A stretch of 64,000 nucleotides of DNA from Salipiger sp. CCB-MM3 (GCF_001687105.1 NZ_CP014595.1:682001-746000); one strand, 5' to 3'. Positions 16,803 through 25,838 are shown, counted from the first letter of the stretch. The notes: a model not told the origin generated them from the sequence alone. Program-made: numbers and translations.

Positions 16803-17498
16803 TCAGAGCTCCGGGCAGATCAGGTCGGCAACGTCACCCTCGACATGCAGCGGCGCGCCGGTGAGCGCCTGCAGCTCGTCGAAGGAGATGGCGGGGATCT
16901 TCTCGCGCAGGACGAATTTGCCGCCCACCACGTCAACCACTGCCAGCGAAGTGTAGATGCGCGTCACGCAGCCCACGCCGGTCAGCGGCAGCGAGCAGCT
17001 GGCCACCAGCTTGGGCGCACCCTTCTTGGTGACGTGATCGGTCAGCACCGCCACACGCTTGGCGCTCTGCACCAGATCCATCGCGCCGCCGACGGCGGGC
17101 ACGCCGCCCTTGCCCGTGGACCAGTTGGCAAGGTCACCGTTCTGCGCGATCTCGTAGGCGCCAAGGATGGCCACGTCGAGGTGGCCACCGCGCACCATGG
17201 CGAAGCTGTCGGCGTGGTGGAAGAAGGCGGTGCCCGGCTTGATGGTGATCGCCTTCTTGCCCGCGTTGATGCAGTCCCAGTCTTCCTCGCCCGGCTTCGG
17301 CGCTTCGCCGAAATCCAGCACGCCGTTCTCGGTGTGGAAGATCGCCTGCTTGCCCTCGGGCTGGAACTTGGCAACCATCTCCGGGAAGCCGATGCCGAGG
17401 TTGACGTAAGCGCCATCCTCGATGTCCTGCGCCGCGCGCCATGCGATCTGGGCGTTGCTCAGTTTGATGGCGGAAATGTCGGTCATGGTATCACTCAT
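16803..17498 (-). CDS. pcaJ: 3-oxoadipate CoA-transferase subunit B
   Basis: 231 residues of the beta-subunit CoA-transferase family. The catalytic Glu57 lies in IFHTENGVLDFG, and GIGFPEMVAKF and GGAMDLVQSAKRV are family motifs. With PcaI it moves CoA from succinyl-CoA to 3-oxoadipate. The start overlaps the pcaI stop by 4 bases, so the subunits are translationally coupled. Confidence 0.92.
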   Translation of the reverse strand: MSDTMTDISAIKLSNAQIAWRAAQDIEDGAYVNLGIGFPEMVAKFQPEGKQAIFHTENGVLDFGEAPKPGEEDWDCINAGKKAITIKPGTAFFHHADSFAMVRGGHLDVAILGAYEIAQNGDLANWSTGKGGVPAVGGAMDLVQSAKRVAVLTDHVTKKGAPKLVASCSLPLTGVGCVTRIYTSLAVVDVVGGKFVLREKIPAISFDELQALTGAPLHVEGDVADLICPEL

Positions 17499-18202
17499 GG
17501 GTAAACGGCCTCCGCCCGGTTCAGCTCTTCTTCCTGTGCGGGCTTTGCCACCTCGACCACCGAGCCGACAAAGATGCCGGGGGTGATGACATGCTCGGGA
17601 TCGATGCCGCCCAGCGGAACGATCTGCGACGCCTGCGCGATGGTGTGGGTCGCGGCCATGGCCATCACCGGGTTGAAGTTGCGCGCCGCCATCCGGTAGG
17701 TCAGGTTGCCGTGCGGATCGGCCAGCTCGGCCTTGATCAGCGCGTAATCCGCCTTGAGCCAGCGCTCGCGGACGTAGTGCTTGCCCTCGAATTCCTCGAC
17801 CGGCTTGCCCTCGGCCAGTTCGGTGCCGTAGCTGGTGGCGGTATAGAAGGCCGGGATGCCCGCGCCGCCCGCCCGGATACGCTCGGCGAGCGTGCCCTGC
17901 GGCACGATCTCAAGCTCGATCTCTCCGGCCAGATAAGCCTCGGTGAAGACCCGCGGGTCCGCCGAGCGCGGGAAGGAGCAAATCAGCTTCTTGACCCGCT
18001 TCTGTTCGATCAGCGCGGCAAGGCCGACGTGGCCATTGCCGGCGTTGTTGTTGACGACGGTCAGGTCTTTGGCGCCGTGGTCGATCAGCGCGTGGATCAG
18101 CTCGATCGGCGCGCCGGAGCCACCGAAGCCGCCGATCATCACGGTGGCGCCATCGGGAATGACCGAAACGGCCTCCGCGGCGCTGGCGATGCTCTTGTCC
18201 AT
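17495..18202 (-). CDS. pcaI: 3-oxoadipate CoA-transferase subunit A
   Basis: 235 residues from an ATG with an AGGAGG site 6 bases before it. It has the alpha-subunit glycine motif MIGGFGGSGAPIELIHAL, the VNNNAGNGHVGLAALI segment, and KADYALIKAELADPHGNLTYR near the C-terminal half. First gene of pcaIJF, transcribed away from pcaR, whose product probably controls it. Confidence 0.92.
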   Translation of the reverse strand: MDKSIASAAEAVSVIPDGATVMIGGFGGSGAPIELIHALIDHGAKDLTVVNNNAGNGHVGLAALIEQKRVKKLICSFPRSADPRVFTEAYLAGEIELEIVPQGTLAERIRAGGAGIPAFYTATSYGTELAEGKPVEEFEGKHYVRERWLKADYALIKAELADPHGNLTYRMAARNFNPVMAMAATHTIAQASQIVPLGGIDPEHVITPGIFVGSVVEVAKPAQEEELNRAEAVYP

Positions 18203-18275
18203 GAAAATCCTCCTGTGGGCGCGGATCGCCCTCGGAAGGGGAAATATGACCTGCGGGTAACAGGGGCTATGGATT

Positions 18276-18335
18276 TCGTGCGCATGTTGACATTTGTTCA
18301 GATACCGCCGCAAATCGTGCGCATGTTGAACAAAC
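18276..18335 (+). promoter_or_regulatory. Candidate PcaR operator and promoter region
   Basis: TCGTGCGCATGTTGA occurs twice, exactly, at 18276-18290 and 18315-18329, 39 bases apart. TTTGTTCA (18293-18300) and TGAACAAA (18328-18335) form an inverted pair over the same stretch. A TTGACA hexamer at 18287-18292 is followed after 17 bases by GCAAAT at 18310-18315, a weak -10 match. IclR-type Pca regulators are known to bind repeated sites between their own gene and the target operon, so these are good operator candidates. Confidence 0.6.
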
Positions 18336-19084
18336 CGACCGATTACATCGCCTCTCTGGCGAAGGGCCTGCAGGTGATCGAGTGCTTCCGCGCCGAAACC
18401 CCGCGCCTGTCGATCGCGCAGGTGGCCGAGATGACCGGCCTCGACCGCGCCACCGCGCGGCGCTGCCTGCTCACGCTGCACCGGCTGGGCTACGCCGATT
18501 ACGACGGGAAATTCTTCCAGCTCACCCCGCGGGTGCTGCGCCTCGGCATGGGGGCGCTCGCCGCCCTGCCCCTGCCGCAGCTGGTGCAGCCCTGGCTCGA
18601 TCAGCTGTCGGAACAGATCCATCAGTCAAGCTCGGTGTCGATCCTCGACGAGACCGAGATCGTCTACCTCGCCCGCGCGGCGCAGCGCAAAGTCATGAGC
18701 ATCGGCCTGATGCCCGGCTCGCGCCTGCCGGCCCATTGCACCTCCATGGGCCGGGTGCTGCTCGCCGCCCTGCCCGAAACGGAGATGCGCGCCCTGCTCG
18801 ACCGCTCTGACCTCACGCCGCGCACGCCGCGGTCGCTGACCGACCCCGAAGAGATCATCGCCCGCATCGCGCAAACCCGCGCGCAGGGGTTCGCCATTAT
18901 CGACCAAGAGGTGGAGATGGGCCTGCGCTCCATCGCCGTGCCGCTCTACAACGCGCATGGCAAGGTGGTGGCCGCGCTGAACACCGGCCTGCCCGCCATG
19001 CAGGCGGAGCCGGAGGATCTGGCGCAAGACTATCTGCCCGCCCTCCTCAAGGTGCAGGCGGGCCTGCGCCGGGTGCTGCCCTGA
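18323..19084 (+). CDS. pcaR: IclR-family regulator of the pca genes
   Basis: 253 residues. The N-terminal winged helix-turn-helix (LSIAQVAEMTGLDRATARRC, about 26-45) follows the typical IASLAKGLQVIECF start. The IclR effector domain runs to the C-terminus (GSRLPAHCTSMGRVLLAALP; VEMGLRSIAVPLYN). This is the PcaR/PobR branch, which senses beta-ketoadipate or an aromatic acid. The ATG at 18323 is chosen because family members begin 8-10 residues before this motif; an in-frame ATG at 18269 would add 18 residues. It is divergent from pcaIJF. Confidence 0.87.
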   Translation: MLNKPTDYIASLAKGLQVIECFRAETPRLSIAQVAEMTGLDRATARRCLLTLHRLGYADYDGKFFQLTPRVLRLGMGALAALPLPQLVQPWLDQLSEQIHQSSSVSILDETEIVYLARAAQRKVMSIGLMPGSRLPAHCTSMGRVLLAALPETEMRALLDRSDLTPRTPRSLTDPEEIIARIAQTRAQGFAIIDQEVEMGLRSIAVPLYNAHGKVVAALNTGLPAMQAEPEDLAQDYLPALLKVQAGLRRVLP

Positions 19085-19088
19085 GCCT

Positions 19089-19159
19089 TTCATTGTTCCA
19101 AAAATACGCGGCTTCGGCGCTGGCGGCAGGTGCCGACTGCGTATTTGCAGAACAATGAA
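19089..19159. repeat. Long inverted repeat after pcaR, related to the GTATTT repeat family
   Basis: TTCATTGTTC (19089-19098) is matched by GAACAATGAA (19150-19159). Next to them lie CAAAAATACGC and GCGTATTTGCA, which also pair. The arms carry a diverged form of the GCGTATTT..AAAG repeat found elsewhere in the window. It can fold into a long hairpin in the pcaR 3' untranslated region. Confidence 0.65.
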
Positions 19160-19196
19160 GGCCAAAGGCCTCGAGAAAAAGCTGCCGACAAGAAAA

Positions 19197-19220
19197 GGGG
19201 CGAGGGTTTCCCCCCGCCCC
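19197..19220 (-). terminator. Bidirectional terminator between pcaR and the Do-type protease gene
   Basis: GGGGCG (19197-19202) pairs with CGCCCC (19215-19220). Plus-strand transcripts then meet GTTTT, and minus-strand transcripts meet TTTTCTT. It lies 35 bases after the protease stop codon and can serve both convergent genes. Confidence 0.7.
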
Positions 19221-19254
19221 GTTTTCATGAGCTTGGCCTGTGGAACCTAGCGGC

Positions 19255-20736
19255 TCACTCGTCCGTGTCGAGGCTCAGGGCCACGAAGCGCGGATCCCCA
19301 CCGCGGCGCACCAGCAGCAGGATCGACTTGCGTCCGGCGTCCTTGGCTTCGGTGATGCGATCCTCGAGGTCATTGAGGCTCAGCACCTCGGTCTGACCGG
19401 CTTCGGTGATCACGTCCCCGGCGCGCAGGCCCTTTTCATAGGCTTCGGCAGCGGGGTCGACATCGGTGACCGCAAGACCCTTGGCGCTGTCCTGCAGACC
19501 CAGCTCGCTGCGCAGTTCGGCGGTGAGCGGCGACAGGGTGAGGCCCATCAGGTCCTTGGTGGCGGGCTCTTCGATGCCCTCCTGCTGTTGCGAGGCGGGC
19601 ACGGCGGTCTCGGTTTCCTCGCGGCGGCCGAGGGTCACCAGCAGCGTCTCGGTGTTGCCGTTGCGGTTGACCACCACACGGACCGATTTGCCGACCTCGG
19701 TGTTGCCGACGATCCGCACCAGCTGGCGGGTGTCGGAGACCGATTTGCCGTCGAAGGAGACGATCACGTCGCCCGCCTTCATGCCTGCGTCCTTGGCCGG
19801 GCCATCGGGCACATCCGAGACCATGGCACCTTCGGCGCTGTCGAGGCCAAGCGCCTCAGCCATATCCGGGGTCACGTCCTGAATGCGCACGCCGAGCCAG
19901 CCGCGGCGGGTCTCACCATATTGCTTGAGCTGGTCGACCACTTTGGTCACCACATTCGAGGCCATCGAGAAGCCGATGCCAATCGAGCCACCATTGGGCG
20001 AGAGGATCGCGGTGTTCACGCCAATCACGTCGCCGTTCATGTTGAACAGCGGGCCGCCCGAGTTGCCGCGGTTGATCGCCGCGTCGGTCTGGATGTAGTC
20101 GTCATAGGTGCCCGAGAGCGCGCGGTTGCGGGCCGAAACGATCCCGGCCGAGACCGAGAAGCCCTGCCCCAGCGGGTTGCCCATGGCCATCACCCAGTCG
20201 CCGACCTTGCTGTCGTCGGAGTTGCCGAACTTGACGAAGGGCAGCGGCTCGTCCGCGTCCACCTTCAGCAGCGCGATATCGGTGTTGGGATCGGTGCCGA
20301 CCAGCTTCGCGTCCAGTTCCTTGCCGGAGAAGAACTCGATGGTGATCTCATCCGCGCCTTCGATGACGTGGTTGTTGGTGACGATATAGCCGTCTTCCGA
20401 CACCACAAAGCCCGAGCCGAGCGCCGAGGAGCGGCGCGGGCGGTCGCCTTCGGGGCCATTGCCGTTGCGATCCTGAAACTCGCGGAAGAAATCCTCGAAG
20501 GGCGAGCCTTCGGGAACGATGCCCTGCGGGCCGGTGCGCCCCGCGACCATCGTCGAGGTGGTGATATTGACGACCGAGGGGCTGACGCGCTCGGCCAGTC
20601 CCGAGAAGCTGTCAGGCGCGCTCTGCGCCTGCGCCATCAGCGACTGCGAGACGATCATGAATGCGGAGATCGTGGCAAGCCAGAACAGCCGCACCGGGCT
20701 CGCACCCTCCGTCACTGCAAGATTTTGTGGTTTCAC
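19255..20736 (-). CDS. degP: Periplasmic Do-type serine protease (DegP/MucD)
   Basis: 493 residues from a GTG that has AAGGAG six bases before it, much the best start in this stretch; upstream ATGs at 20811 and 20826 lack such a site. A long signal segment (LFWLATISAFMIVSQSLMAQA) gives periplasmic location. The trypsin-like triad is His123 (TNNHVIEGA), Asp153 (NTDIALLKV) and Ser226 (GNSGGPLF). Two PDZ domains follow, the first from about RGWLGVRIQDVTP, the second near the C-terminus (GLRAGDVITEAG). It degrades or refolds damaged envelope proteins. The hflKC genes upstream on the same strand also act in membrane-protein quality control. Confidence 0.92.
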   Translation of the reverse strand: MKPQNLAVTEGASPVRLFWLATISAFMIVSQSLMAQAQSAPDSFSGLAERVSPSVVNITTSTMVAGRTGPQGIVPEGSPFEDFFREFQDRNGNGPEGDRPRRSSALGSGFVVSEDGYIVTNNHVIEGADEITIEFFSGKELDAKLVGTDPNTDIALLKVDADEPLPFVKFGNSDDSKVGDWVMAMGNPLGQGFSVSAGIVSARNRALSGTYDDYIQTDAAINRGNSGGPLFNMNGDVIGVNTAILSPNGGSIGIGFSMASNVVTKVVDQLKQYGETRRGWLGVRIQDVTPDMAEALGLDSAEGAMVSDVPDGPAKDAGMKAGDVIVSFDGKSVSDTRQLVRIVGNTEVGKSVRVVVNRNGNTETLLVTLGRREETETAVPASQQQEGIEEPATKDLMGLTLSPLTAELRSELGLQDSAKGLAVTDVDPAAEAYEKGLRAGDVITEAGQTEVLSLNDLEDRITEAKDAGRKSILLLVRRGGDPRFVALSLDTDE

Positions 20737-20934
20737 AGGGAACTCCTTCTGTTCGGCAGCCTTGATCGCGGTCTTGAGCGCGGTGCCCCACGCGGCGCGC
20801 TGCCTCCTCATGAACAAGCGTAACATAGGTGCTTTGAGCGGCCACCAAAGAAAAGGTTTCAAGGTTTCAAGCCCATGTGACAGGGCAGTGAAAATTTCGG
20901 CGGCGCGCCGCCGGCAGGCTCGGCGCATGCCCGC

Positions 20935-21126
20935 TCAGCGGCGCGCGATCCACAGCAGCAGAACCCCAGTGATCAGCGTCGCAAGCCCCAGAAACCTGCG
21001 CATCTCCAGCGGCATGTCGCGCAATGCCTCGAGCATGCGCTCCACAAGCGAAGGGGCCAGTGCGTACACCAGCCCCTCGATCACGAGAACCAGAGCGATC
21101 CCCGTCAGTATGTCGGTGCCGCTCAC
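20935..21126 (-). CDS. DUF2065 small membrane protein
   Basis: 63 residues with two hydrophobic helices (ILTGIALVLVIEGLVYALAP and LGLATLITGVLLLWIARR). It matches the YjeT/DUF2065 family, which is regularly found next to hflC. The start overlaps the hflC stop by 4 bases. Function unknown; an accessory role with the HflKC complex is inferred from the conserved position. Confidence 0.85.
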   Translation of the reverse strand: MSGTDILTGIALVLVIEGLVYALAPSLVERMLEALRDMPLEMRRFLGLATLITGVLLLWIARR

Positions 21127-22139
21127 TCGGTGGCGGTGGCGCCGGTGGTGGCGCTTCCACTGGTGGAAGAACCGGTGGCCGTGCTGCCCGAAGTAGAGGG
21201 GGCCGCAGGCGCCGCCGCAGCGGAATCCTCGCCCTCTTCCGAGCTTTCCGCGAGCGGTGCCGGAGTGGCCTCACCCTGATTGCGGAAATAGTCGAAGAAC
21301 TCGCCGGTCGGGGTCATGACGATCGAGGAATTCTCGCCCGGCAGCGCTTTGCGGTAAGCCTGCAGCGACCGGTAGAAGCCAAAGAACTCGGGATCGGCGC
21401 CATAGGCCTCGGCATAGATGCCGTTGCTTTCGGCGTCGGCCTCACCGCGGATGATGTCGGCATCGCGGTTAGCTTCCGATTGAGTCTCGACCACGGTCCG
21501 GTCGGCCAGCGCGCGCACGCGCTGCGCGGCCTCGTTACCACGGGCGATCTCGTCGGCGGCTTCCCGTTCCCGCTCGGCGCGCATCCGGGCGAAGGTCGCT
21601 TCGAGGTTCTGCGACGGCAGGTTGGTCTGCTTGAGACGCACGTCCACCACATCAAGGCCCAGAGACAGCGCCTGTTGGCGCGCCTGGTCGCGAATGCGGT
21701 TGGTCAGCCCGCGACGGTCTTCCGACAGGATGACGTCCGAGGTTACCTGATCGGCACCCAGAACTTCGCGGATCTGCGCGTTGAGGATGCCCGACAGGCG
21801 GTCCTCGGCGGTGCGCAGACCGCCCACGCCCACGGCCTGACGGAAGCGCACCACATCGGCGATGCGGTAGCGCGCGAAGGCGTCCACAACGAGGCGGCGG
21901 TCATCCGACGGCGTCACCTCGATGGTGTCGGTGTCGAGCGACAGGATGCGGTCGTCGTATTTCACCACTTCCTGGATCAGCGGCACTTTGAAGGCGAGCC
22001 CGGGCTCTTCCTTGACCGATTTGATCTGGCCGAACTGCAGCACGAGAGCCTTCTCGCGCTCGTCCACCACGAAGATCGACGAGAGGGCAATCACCGCCAG
22101 AACGACGATCACCGGCAGCACATAAGTCGACTTGCGCAT
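21123..22139 (-). CDS. hflC: HflC, FtsH protease modulator (SPFH/band 7 family)
   Basis: 338 residues. One N-terminal membrane anchor (VLPVIVVLAVIALSSIFVV) is followed by the SPFH/band 7 domain (VVDEREKALVLQFGQIKS) and a long coiled-coil with EREREAADEIARGNEAAQRV. The last 35 residues are a low-complexity Ala/Ser/Thr/Gly tail, which is an addition to the family core. With HflK it forms the periplasm-facing cage around FtsH. The start lies 1 base after the hflK stop. Confidence 0.93.
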   Translation of the reverse strand: MRKSTYVLPVIVVLAVIALSSIFVVDEREKALVLQFGQIKSVKEEPGLAFKVPLIQEVVKYDDRILSLDTDTIEVTPSDDRRLVVDAFARYRIADVVRFRQAVGVGGLRTAEDRLSGILNAQIREVLGADQVTSDVILSEDRRGLTNRIRDQARQQALSLGLDVVDVRLKQTNLPSQNLEATFARMRAEREREAADEIARGNEAAQRVRALADRTVVETQSEANRDADIIRGEADAESNGIYAEAYGADPEFFGFYRSLQAYRKALPGENSSIVMTPTGEFFDYFRNQGEATPAPLAESSEEGEDSAAAAPAAPSTSGSTATGSSTSGSATTGATATE

Positions 22140-22140
22140 G

Positions 22141-23295
22141 TCAGTTACCTCCCTCTGTGGTGGTTCGGCTGCGGTTCAGCTCGTTGAGCGGCAGGTAAGG
22201 CACAACGCCGCCCTCGCCGGTCACGCCCTCGTCGAGGATCGTCTTGTCGACCCCGCCCAGCACGTTCTCCATCGTTTCGAGGTAGAGACGGCGACGGGTG
22301 ACCTCGGGGGCCTTGGCATATTCCTCGCGCACGGCAGAGAAACGGCTGGCTTCACCCAGCGCCTCGTTGACCACTTGCGCACGATAGCCTTCGGCCTCTT
22401 CTCGGATCTGCGCCGCTTCACCCCGGGCCTCGGCGACCACGCGGTTGGCGTAGGCATCGGCCTGACGTTCGAGGCGGTCACGCTCCTGCTCGGCGGCCTG
22501 CACCTCGCGGAAGGCGTCGATCACCTCGCGGGGTGGATCGGCGGTGTCGAGGTTGATCCGCACGATGTTGATGCCGCTCTCATACTCGTCCAGCGTCGCC
22601 TGAATCTCTTCGCGCGCGGTGTCTGCAATGATGCCGCGATCGCGGTTGAGGATCGGGGCGAGGTTGCTGGCCGCGATGATCTCGCGCATCGTCGCCTCGG
22701 AGACCGCCTGCACGGTCAGCTGCGGGTCGCGGATGTTGAACAGCAGTTTCGCCGGATCGTTGATGTTCCAGACCACCTGAAACTCGATGTCGACGATGTT
22801 GGCATCGGTGGTCAGCATCAGGCTGTCCGCCGAATCACGCCCATTGCCGATGGTCTCGGTCCGCTCCGAGGTCACATTCACCACCTCATGGGTGACGAAG
22901 GGCCAAGGTGCGAAGTTCAGGCCGGGATTGCCGGTCGAGGAATATTTGCCGAGGAAAAGCTCCACCGACTGTTCTTCGGGCCGGACGGTGTAGAAGCTCA
23001 TCCAACCCCAGACACCAACCGCGACCAGCGCGATCAGGGCCACGGTGCTGCGGTTGAACTTGGGCCCGCCCGAGCCGCCACCGGTGCCACCGGTGCGCCC
23101 GCCGTTGTTGCCGCCGCGCCCGCCCATCAGCACGCGCAGCCGCTCCTGGCCCTTCTTCATCAGCTCGTCGATCTCGGGGATCTGCGGATCCTCAGGACGT
23201 CGGCCACCGTTGTTGTTGCCTCCGCCACCGCTGGGCGGCCTGCCGCCACCCTGATTGCCACCGCCGCCCCAGGGGCCGCCGCCGTGTCCTGCCAT
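22141..23295 (-). CDS. hflK: HflK, FtsH protease modulator (SPFH/band 7 family)
   Basis: 384 residues. A Gly/Asn-rich cytoplasmic N-terminus of about 80 residues precedes the membrane segment (TVALIALVAVGVWGWMSF), the band 7 domain (VRPEEQSVELFLGKY) and the coiled-coil (EVQAAEQERDRLERQADAYA). Partner of HflC in one operon. The Gly-rich head and the short SPFH start fit HflK rather than a stomatin. Confidence 0.93.
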   Translation of the reverse strand: MAGHGGGPWGGGGNQGGGRPPSGGGGNNNGGRRPEDPQIPEIDELMKKGQERLRVLMGGRGGNNGGRTGGTGGGSGGPKFNRSTVALIALVAVGVWGWMSFYTVRPEEQSVELFLGKYSSTGNPGLNFAPWPFVTHEVVNVTSERTETIGNGRDSADSLMLTTDANIVDIEFQVVWNINDPAKLLFNIRDPQLTVQAVSEATMREIIAASNLAPILNRDRGIIADTAREEIQATLDEYESGINIVRINLDTADPPREVIDAFREVQAAEQERDRLERQADAYANRVVAEARGEAAQIREEAEGYRAQVVNEALGEASRFSAVREEYAKAPEVTRRRLYLETMENVLGGVDKTILDEGVTGEGGVVPYLPLNELNRSRTTTEGGN

Positions 23296-23357
23296 TAGGT
23301 TCCTTCCCTCTCACTCACGTCTGTGTGTTCCCCTACCTGTGCATTTTCACCGCGAAT

Positions 23358-24815
23358 TCAAGCGGTGCGCACCGGGGACTTCAGCGTCACGATCTCTTCC
23401 GACATGGTCGGGTGCACTGCCACGGTACGATCGAAATCCTCTTTCGTCGCCCCCATCTTTACGGCAATCCCCGCCAGCTGGATCATTTCCCCGGCGTTGG
23501 GTGCGACGATATGGCAGCCCAGCACCTTGCGGGTCTCCTTCGAGACGACCAGCTTCATCATCACCCGGTCTGGCCGACCGGCAAAGGCGGTCTGCATCGG
23601 GCGGAACGAGGTGGCATAGACCTCGATCGGCTCCTGCTCGGCCGCCTCTTCCTCGGACAGGCCCACCGTGCCGAACTCGGGCTGGGTGAAGACCGCCGAG
23701 GGGATCAGCTCGTGATCGACCTTGGTGGGGTTGTCCTTGAACACCGTCTCGACGAAGGCCATGCCCTCGCGGATCGCCACCGGGGTGAGGTTCACCCGGT
23801 CGGTGACATCGCCGATGGCGTAGATCGAGGGCACATCCGTGGCGCTGTAGTCATCCACCAGAATCTCGCCCTTGCGGCCCAGCTTCACGCCAGCCTCTTC
23901 GAGCCCCATGTCGTCGGTGTTGGGCAGACGGCCGGTGGCGAAGAACACCTTGTCAAAGACCTTCACGTCGCCGTTCGACGCCTTGACCCAGACCGGGCCG
24001 TCGCCGGGCTTGCCGCCGCTGTGATCGGCCAGCATTTCCTGCATCCGTGCGCCCATGGGCACGCCGGCGATCTCATGCTCTTCGAGATCCTCGGCGGTGG
24101 CGAGGCGCATTTCAACGATGTCGGTGCCGCAGTGCAGCTGCACGCCGTTTTCCACCATGCTCTCGGCGATCAGGCCGCGGGCCTGCTCGTCAAAGCCGCG
24201 CAGCACCTGCGCGCCGCGGTAGTATTGCGTCACCTCGACGCCAAGCCCGTTGAGAATGCAGGCAAACTCGCAGGCGATATAGCCGCCGCCGACGATCAGG
24301 ATCGAGCTTGGCAGATCCTCGAGATGGAAAATATCGTCCGACACCAGACCCAGCTCGGCATTGGGGATCTCGGGGCGCATCGGGCGGCCGCCGGTGGCGA
24401 CGAGGATGTGCTTGGCGGTGATCGTCTCGCCAGTCGACAGCTCGACCGTATGCGCGTCCTTCACCTTGGCCCGCGCATCATAGGAGGTGACGCCCGAGTT
24501 CTTCAGCAGGTTGCGGTAGATGCCTTCGAGCCGGTCCAGCTCGTTGTTGAGCCGCTCGCGGAAGCTGCCCCAGTTGAAGCTGCCCTCCGCGATGTCCCAG
24601 CCATAGCCCTTGGCGTCCTCGGCAACCGTGCCGTATTCGGACGCGAAGACCATCAGTTTCTTGGGAACGCAGCCGCGGATGACGCAGGTGCCGCCATAAC
24701 GGTCCTCTTCGGCGAGGGCCACTTTGGCGCCGGTCTCGCCCGCCGCAACGCGGGCCGCACGCACGCCGCCCGAACCGCCGCCGATCACAAAGAGATCAAA
24801 GTCAAAATCGCTCAT
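23358..24815 (-). CDS. gor: Glutathione-disulfide reductase
   Basis: 485 residues. An FAD-binding GGGSGGVRAARVAA motif lies at the N-terminus, the redox-active pair is in GGTCVIRGCVPKKLMVFAS, and the NADPH site is around LIVGGGYIACEFA. The C-terminal dimer domain has the His-Pro-Thr of VAVHPTMSEE that acts as proton donor. It reduces oxidised glutathione with NADPH in the cytoplasm. The CVIRGCVPKK spacing favours glutathione reductase over dihydrolipoamide dehydrogenase. The start at 24815 follows GAGGCGACCC. Confidence 0.92.
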   Translation of the reverse strand: MSDFDFDLFVIGGGSGGVRAARVAAGETGAKVALAEEDRYGGTCVIRGCVPKKLMVFASEYGTVAEDAKGYGWDIAEGSFNWGSFRERLNNELDRLEGIYRNLLKNSGVTSYDARAKVKDAHTVELSTGETITAKHILVATGGRPMRPEIPNAELGLVSDDIFHLEDLPSSILIVGGGYIACEFACILNGLGVEVTQYYRGAQVLRGFDEQARGLIAESMVENGVQLHCGTDIVEMRLATAEDLEEHEIAGVPMGARMQEMLADHSGGKPGDGPVWVKASNGDVKVFDKVFFATGRLPNTDDMGLEEAGVKLGRKGEILVDDYSATDVPSIYAIGDVTDRVNLTPVAIREGMAFVETVFKDNPTKVDHELIPSAVFTQPEFGTVGLSEEEAAEQEPIEVYATSFRPMQTAFAGRPDRVMMKLVVSKETRKVLGCHIVAPNAGEMIQLAGIAVKMGATKEDFDRTVAVHPTMSEEIVTLKSPVRTA

Positions 24816-24949
24816 GGGTCGCCTCTGGGTCGCCTTGTTTTCTGTCGGCGGGAGGTAGACCACAGAGCCGGGCGGATGACCAGAGCGACCGGGCCGGATG
24901 GCCGCGGCGCTCTGCGACGTGCGCGCTGTGCGTGCAGAGGTCAGGCGGC

Positions 24950-24998
24950 GAGGCGGGGGCCAGCCCCCGCGCCCCCGGAGTATTTTTGGAAAGATGAA
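24950..24998 (+). repeat. GC-rich plus GTATTTTTGGAAAGATGAA intergenic repeat
   Basis: A run with self-complementary GGGGGCCAGCCCCC leads into GTATTTTTGGAAAGATGAA at 24980-24998. The second part is a diverged copy of the GCGTATTT..AAAGAGAAGAAG family listed at other positions. It lies between rpiA and gor, directly beside the rpiA terminator hairpin. Confidence 0.6.
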
Positions 24999-24999
24999 A

Positions 25000-25028
25000 G
25001 GCCGCCCACGGATGATCCATGGGCGGCC
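25000..25028 (-). terminator. Terminator after rpiA
   Basis: GGCCGCCCA (25000-25008) pairs perfectly over 9 bases with TGGGCGGCC (25020-25028). Minus-strand transcripts then read TTTCATCTTT. It lies 45 bases after the rpiA stop codon. Confidence 0.7.
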
Positions 25029-25073
25029 TGTCTTTTTGGTGTCGTCTGGTTGGTGTCAGTCTGGGCGCGGGGC

Positions 25074-25838
25074 TCAGAGCAGCGTCTGGGCCTCGCTGAG
25101 ATCGACCGTGCTCTCGCCCGCTTCGCCGCCGCGCAGCTCGGCGCGGCCATCGGCATGGCCGATCACCACCGTGTCGCAGATGCCGAGGAAGAGGCCGTTC
25201 TCCACCACGCCGGGGATCTGGTTGATCGCCAGCGACAGCGCGCGCGGATCGCCGATGCGCTTCAGGTGCAGGTCGAGCACATGGTTGCCCTCATCGGTGA
25301 TGAAGGGCTGCTCGCCCGCCATGCGCAGGGTGGTTTCGCGCCCGTCCACATCCATGTCTGCCAGCGCGCGCTCGACCAGTTTACGGGTCGAGGCGCCGCC
25401 GAAGGGGATCACTTCGAGCGGCAGCGGGAAGGCCCCCAGCGTCGCCACATCCTTGGCCGCATCGGCGATCACCACCATGCGGTCGGAGGCGCAGGCGACG
25501 ATCTTCTCTTGCAGATGCGCGCCGCCACCGCCCTTGATCAGGTTCAGCGCCGGGTCGAACTCATCGGCGCCGTCGATGGTCAGATCGAGCCAGCCGGCCT
25601 CGTCGAGGCTGATCACCTCGATGCCCACCTGACGCGCCAGATCCGCGGTGCGGCTGGAGGTCGGCACGGCACGGATTTTCAGCCCGTCCTCGCGCACCCG
25701 CTTGCCAAGGCTGCGCACCAGCCAAGCGGCGGTGGAGCCGGTGCCGAGACCGACGCGCATGCCGTCCTCGACGAAATCCGCCGCACGGCGGGCGCATACG
25801 AATTTGGCCAGATCGCTGGCCGAAAGCTGGTCGGACAT
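25074..25838 (-). CDS. rpiA: Ribose-5-phosphate isomerase A
   Basis: 254 residues from an ATG preceded by GGGGAG. Family motifs: GLGTGSTAAWLVRSL (phosphate-binding loop), TIDGADEFDP and LIKGGGGAHLQEKI with the catalytic Asp, Glu and Lys. It interconverts ribose 5-phosphate and ribulose 5-phosphate in the pentose phosphate pathway. It is divergent from sdaA, with 203 bases between them in which no clear operator was seen. Confidence 0.95.
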   Translation of the reverse strand: MSDQLSASDLAKFVCARRAADFVEDGMRVGLGTGSTAAWLVRSLGKRVREDGLKIRAVPTSSRTADLARQVGIEVISLDEAGWLDLTIDGADEFDPALNLIKGGGGAHLQEKIVACASDRMVVIADAAKDVATLGAFPLPLEVIPFGGASTRKLVERALADMDVDGRETTLRMAGEQPFITDEGNHVLDLHLKRIGDPRALSLAINQIPGVVENGLFLGICDTVVIGHADGRAELRGGEAGESTVDLSEAQTLL

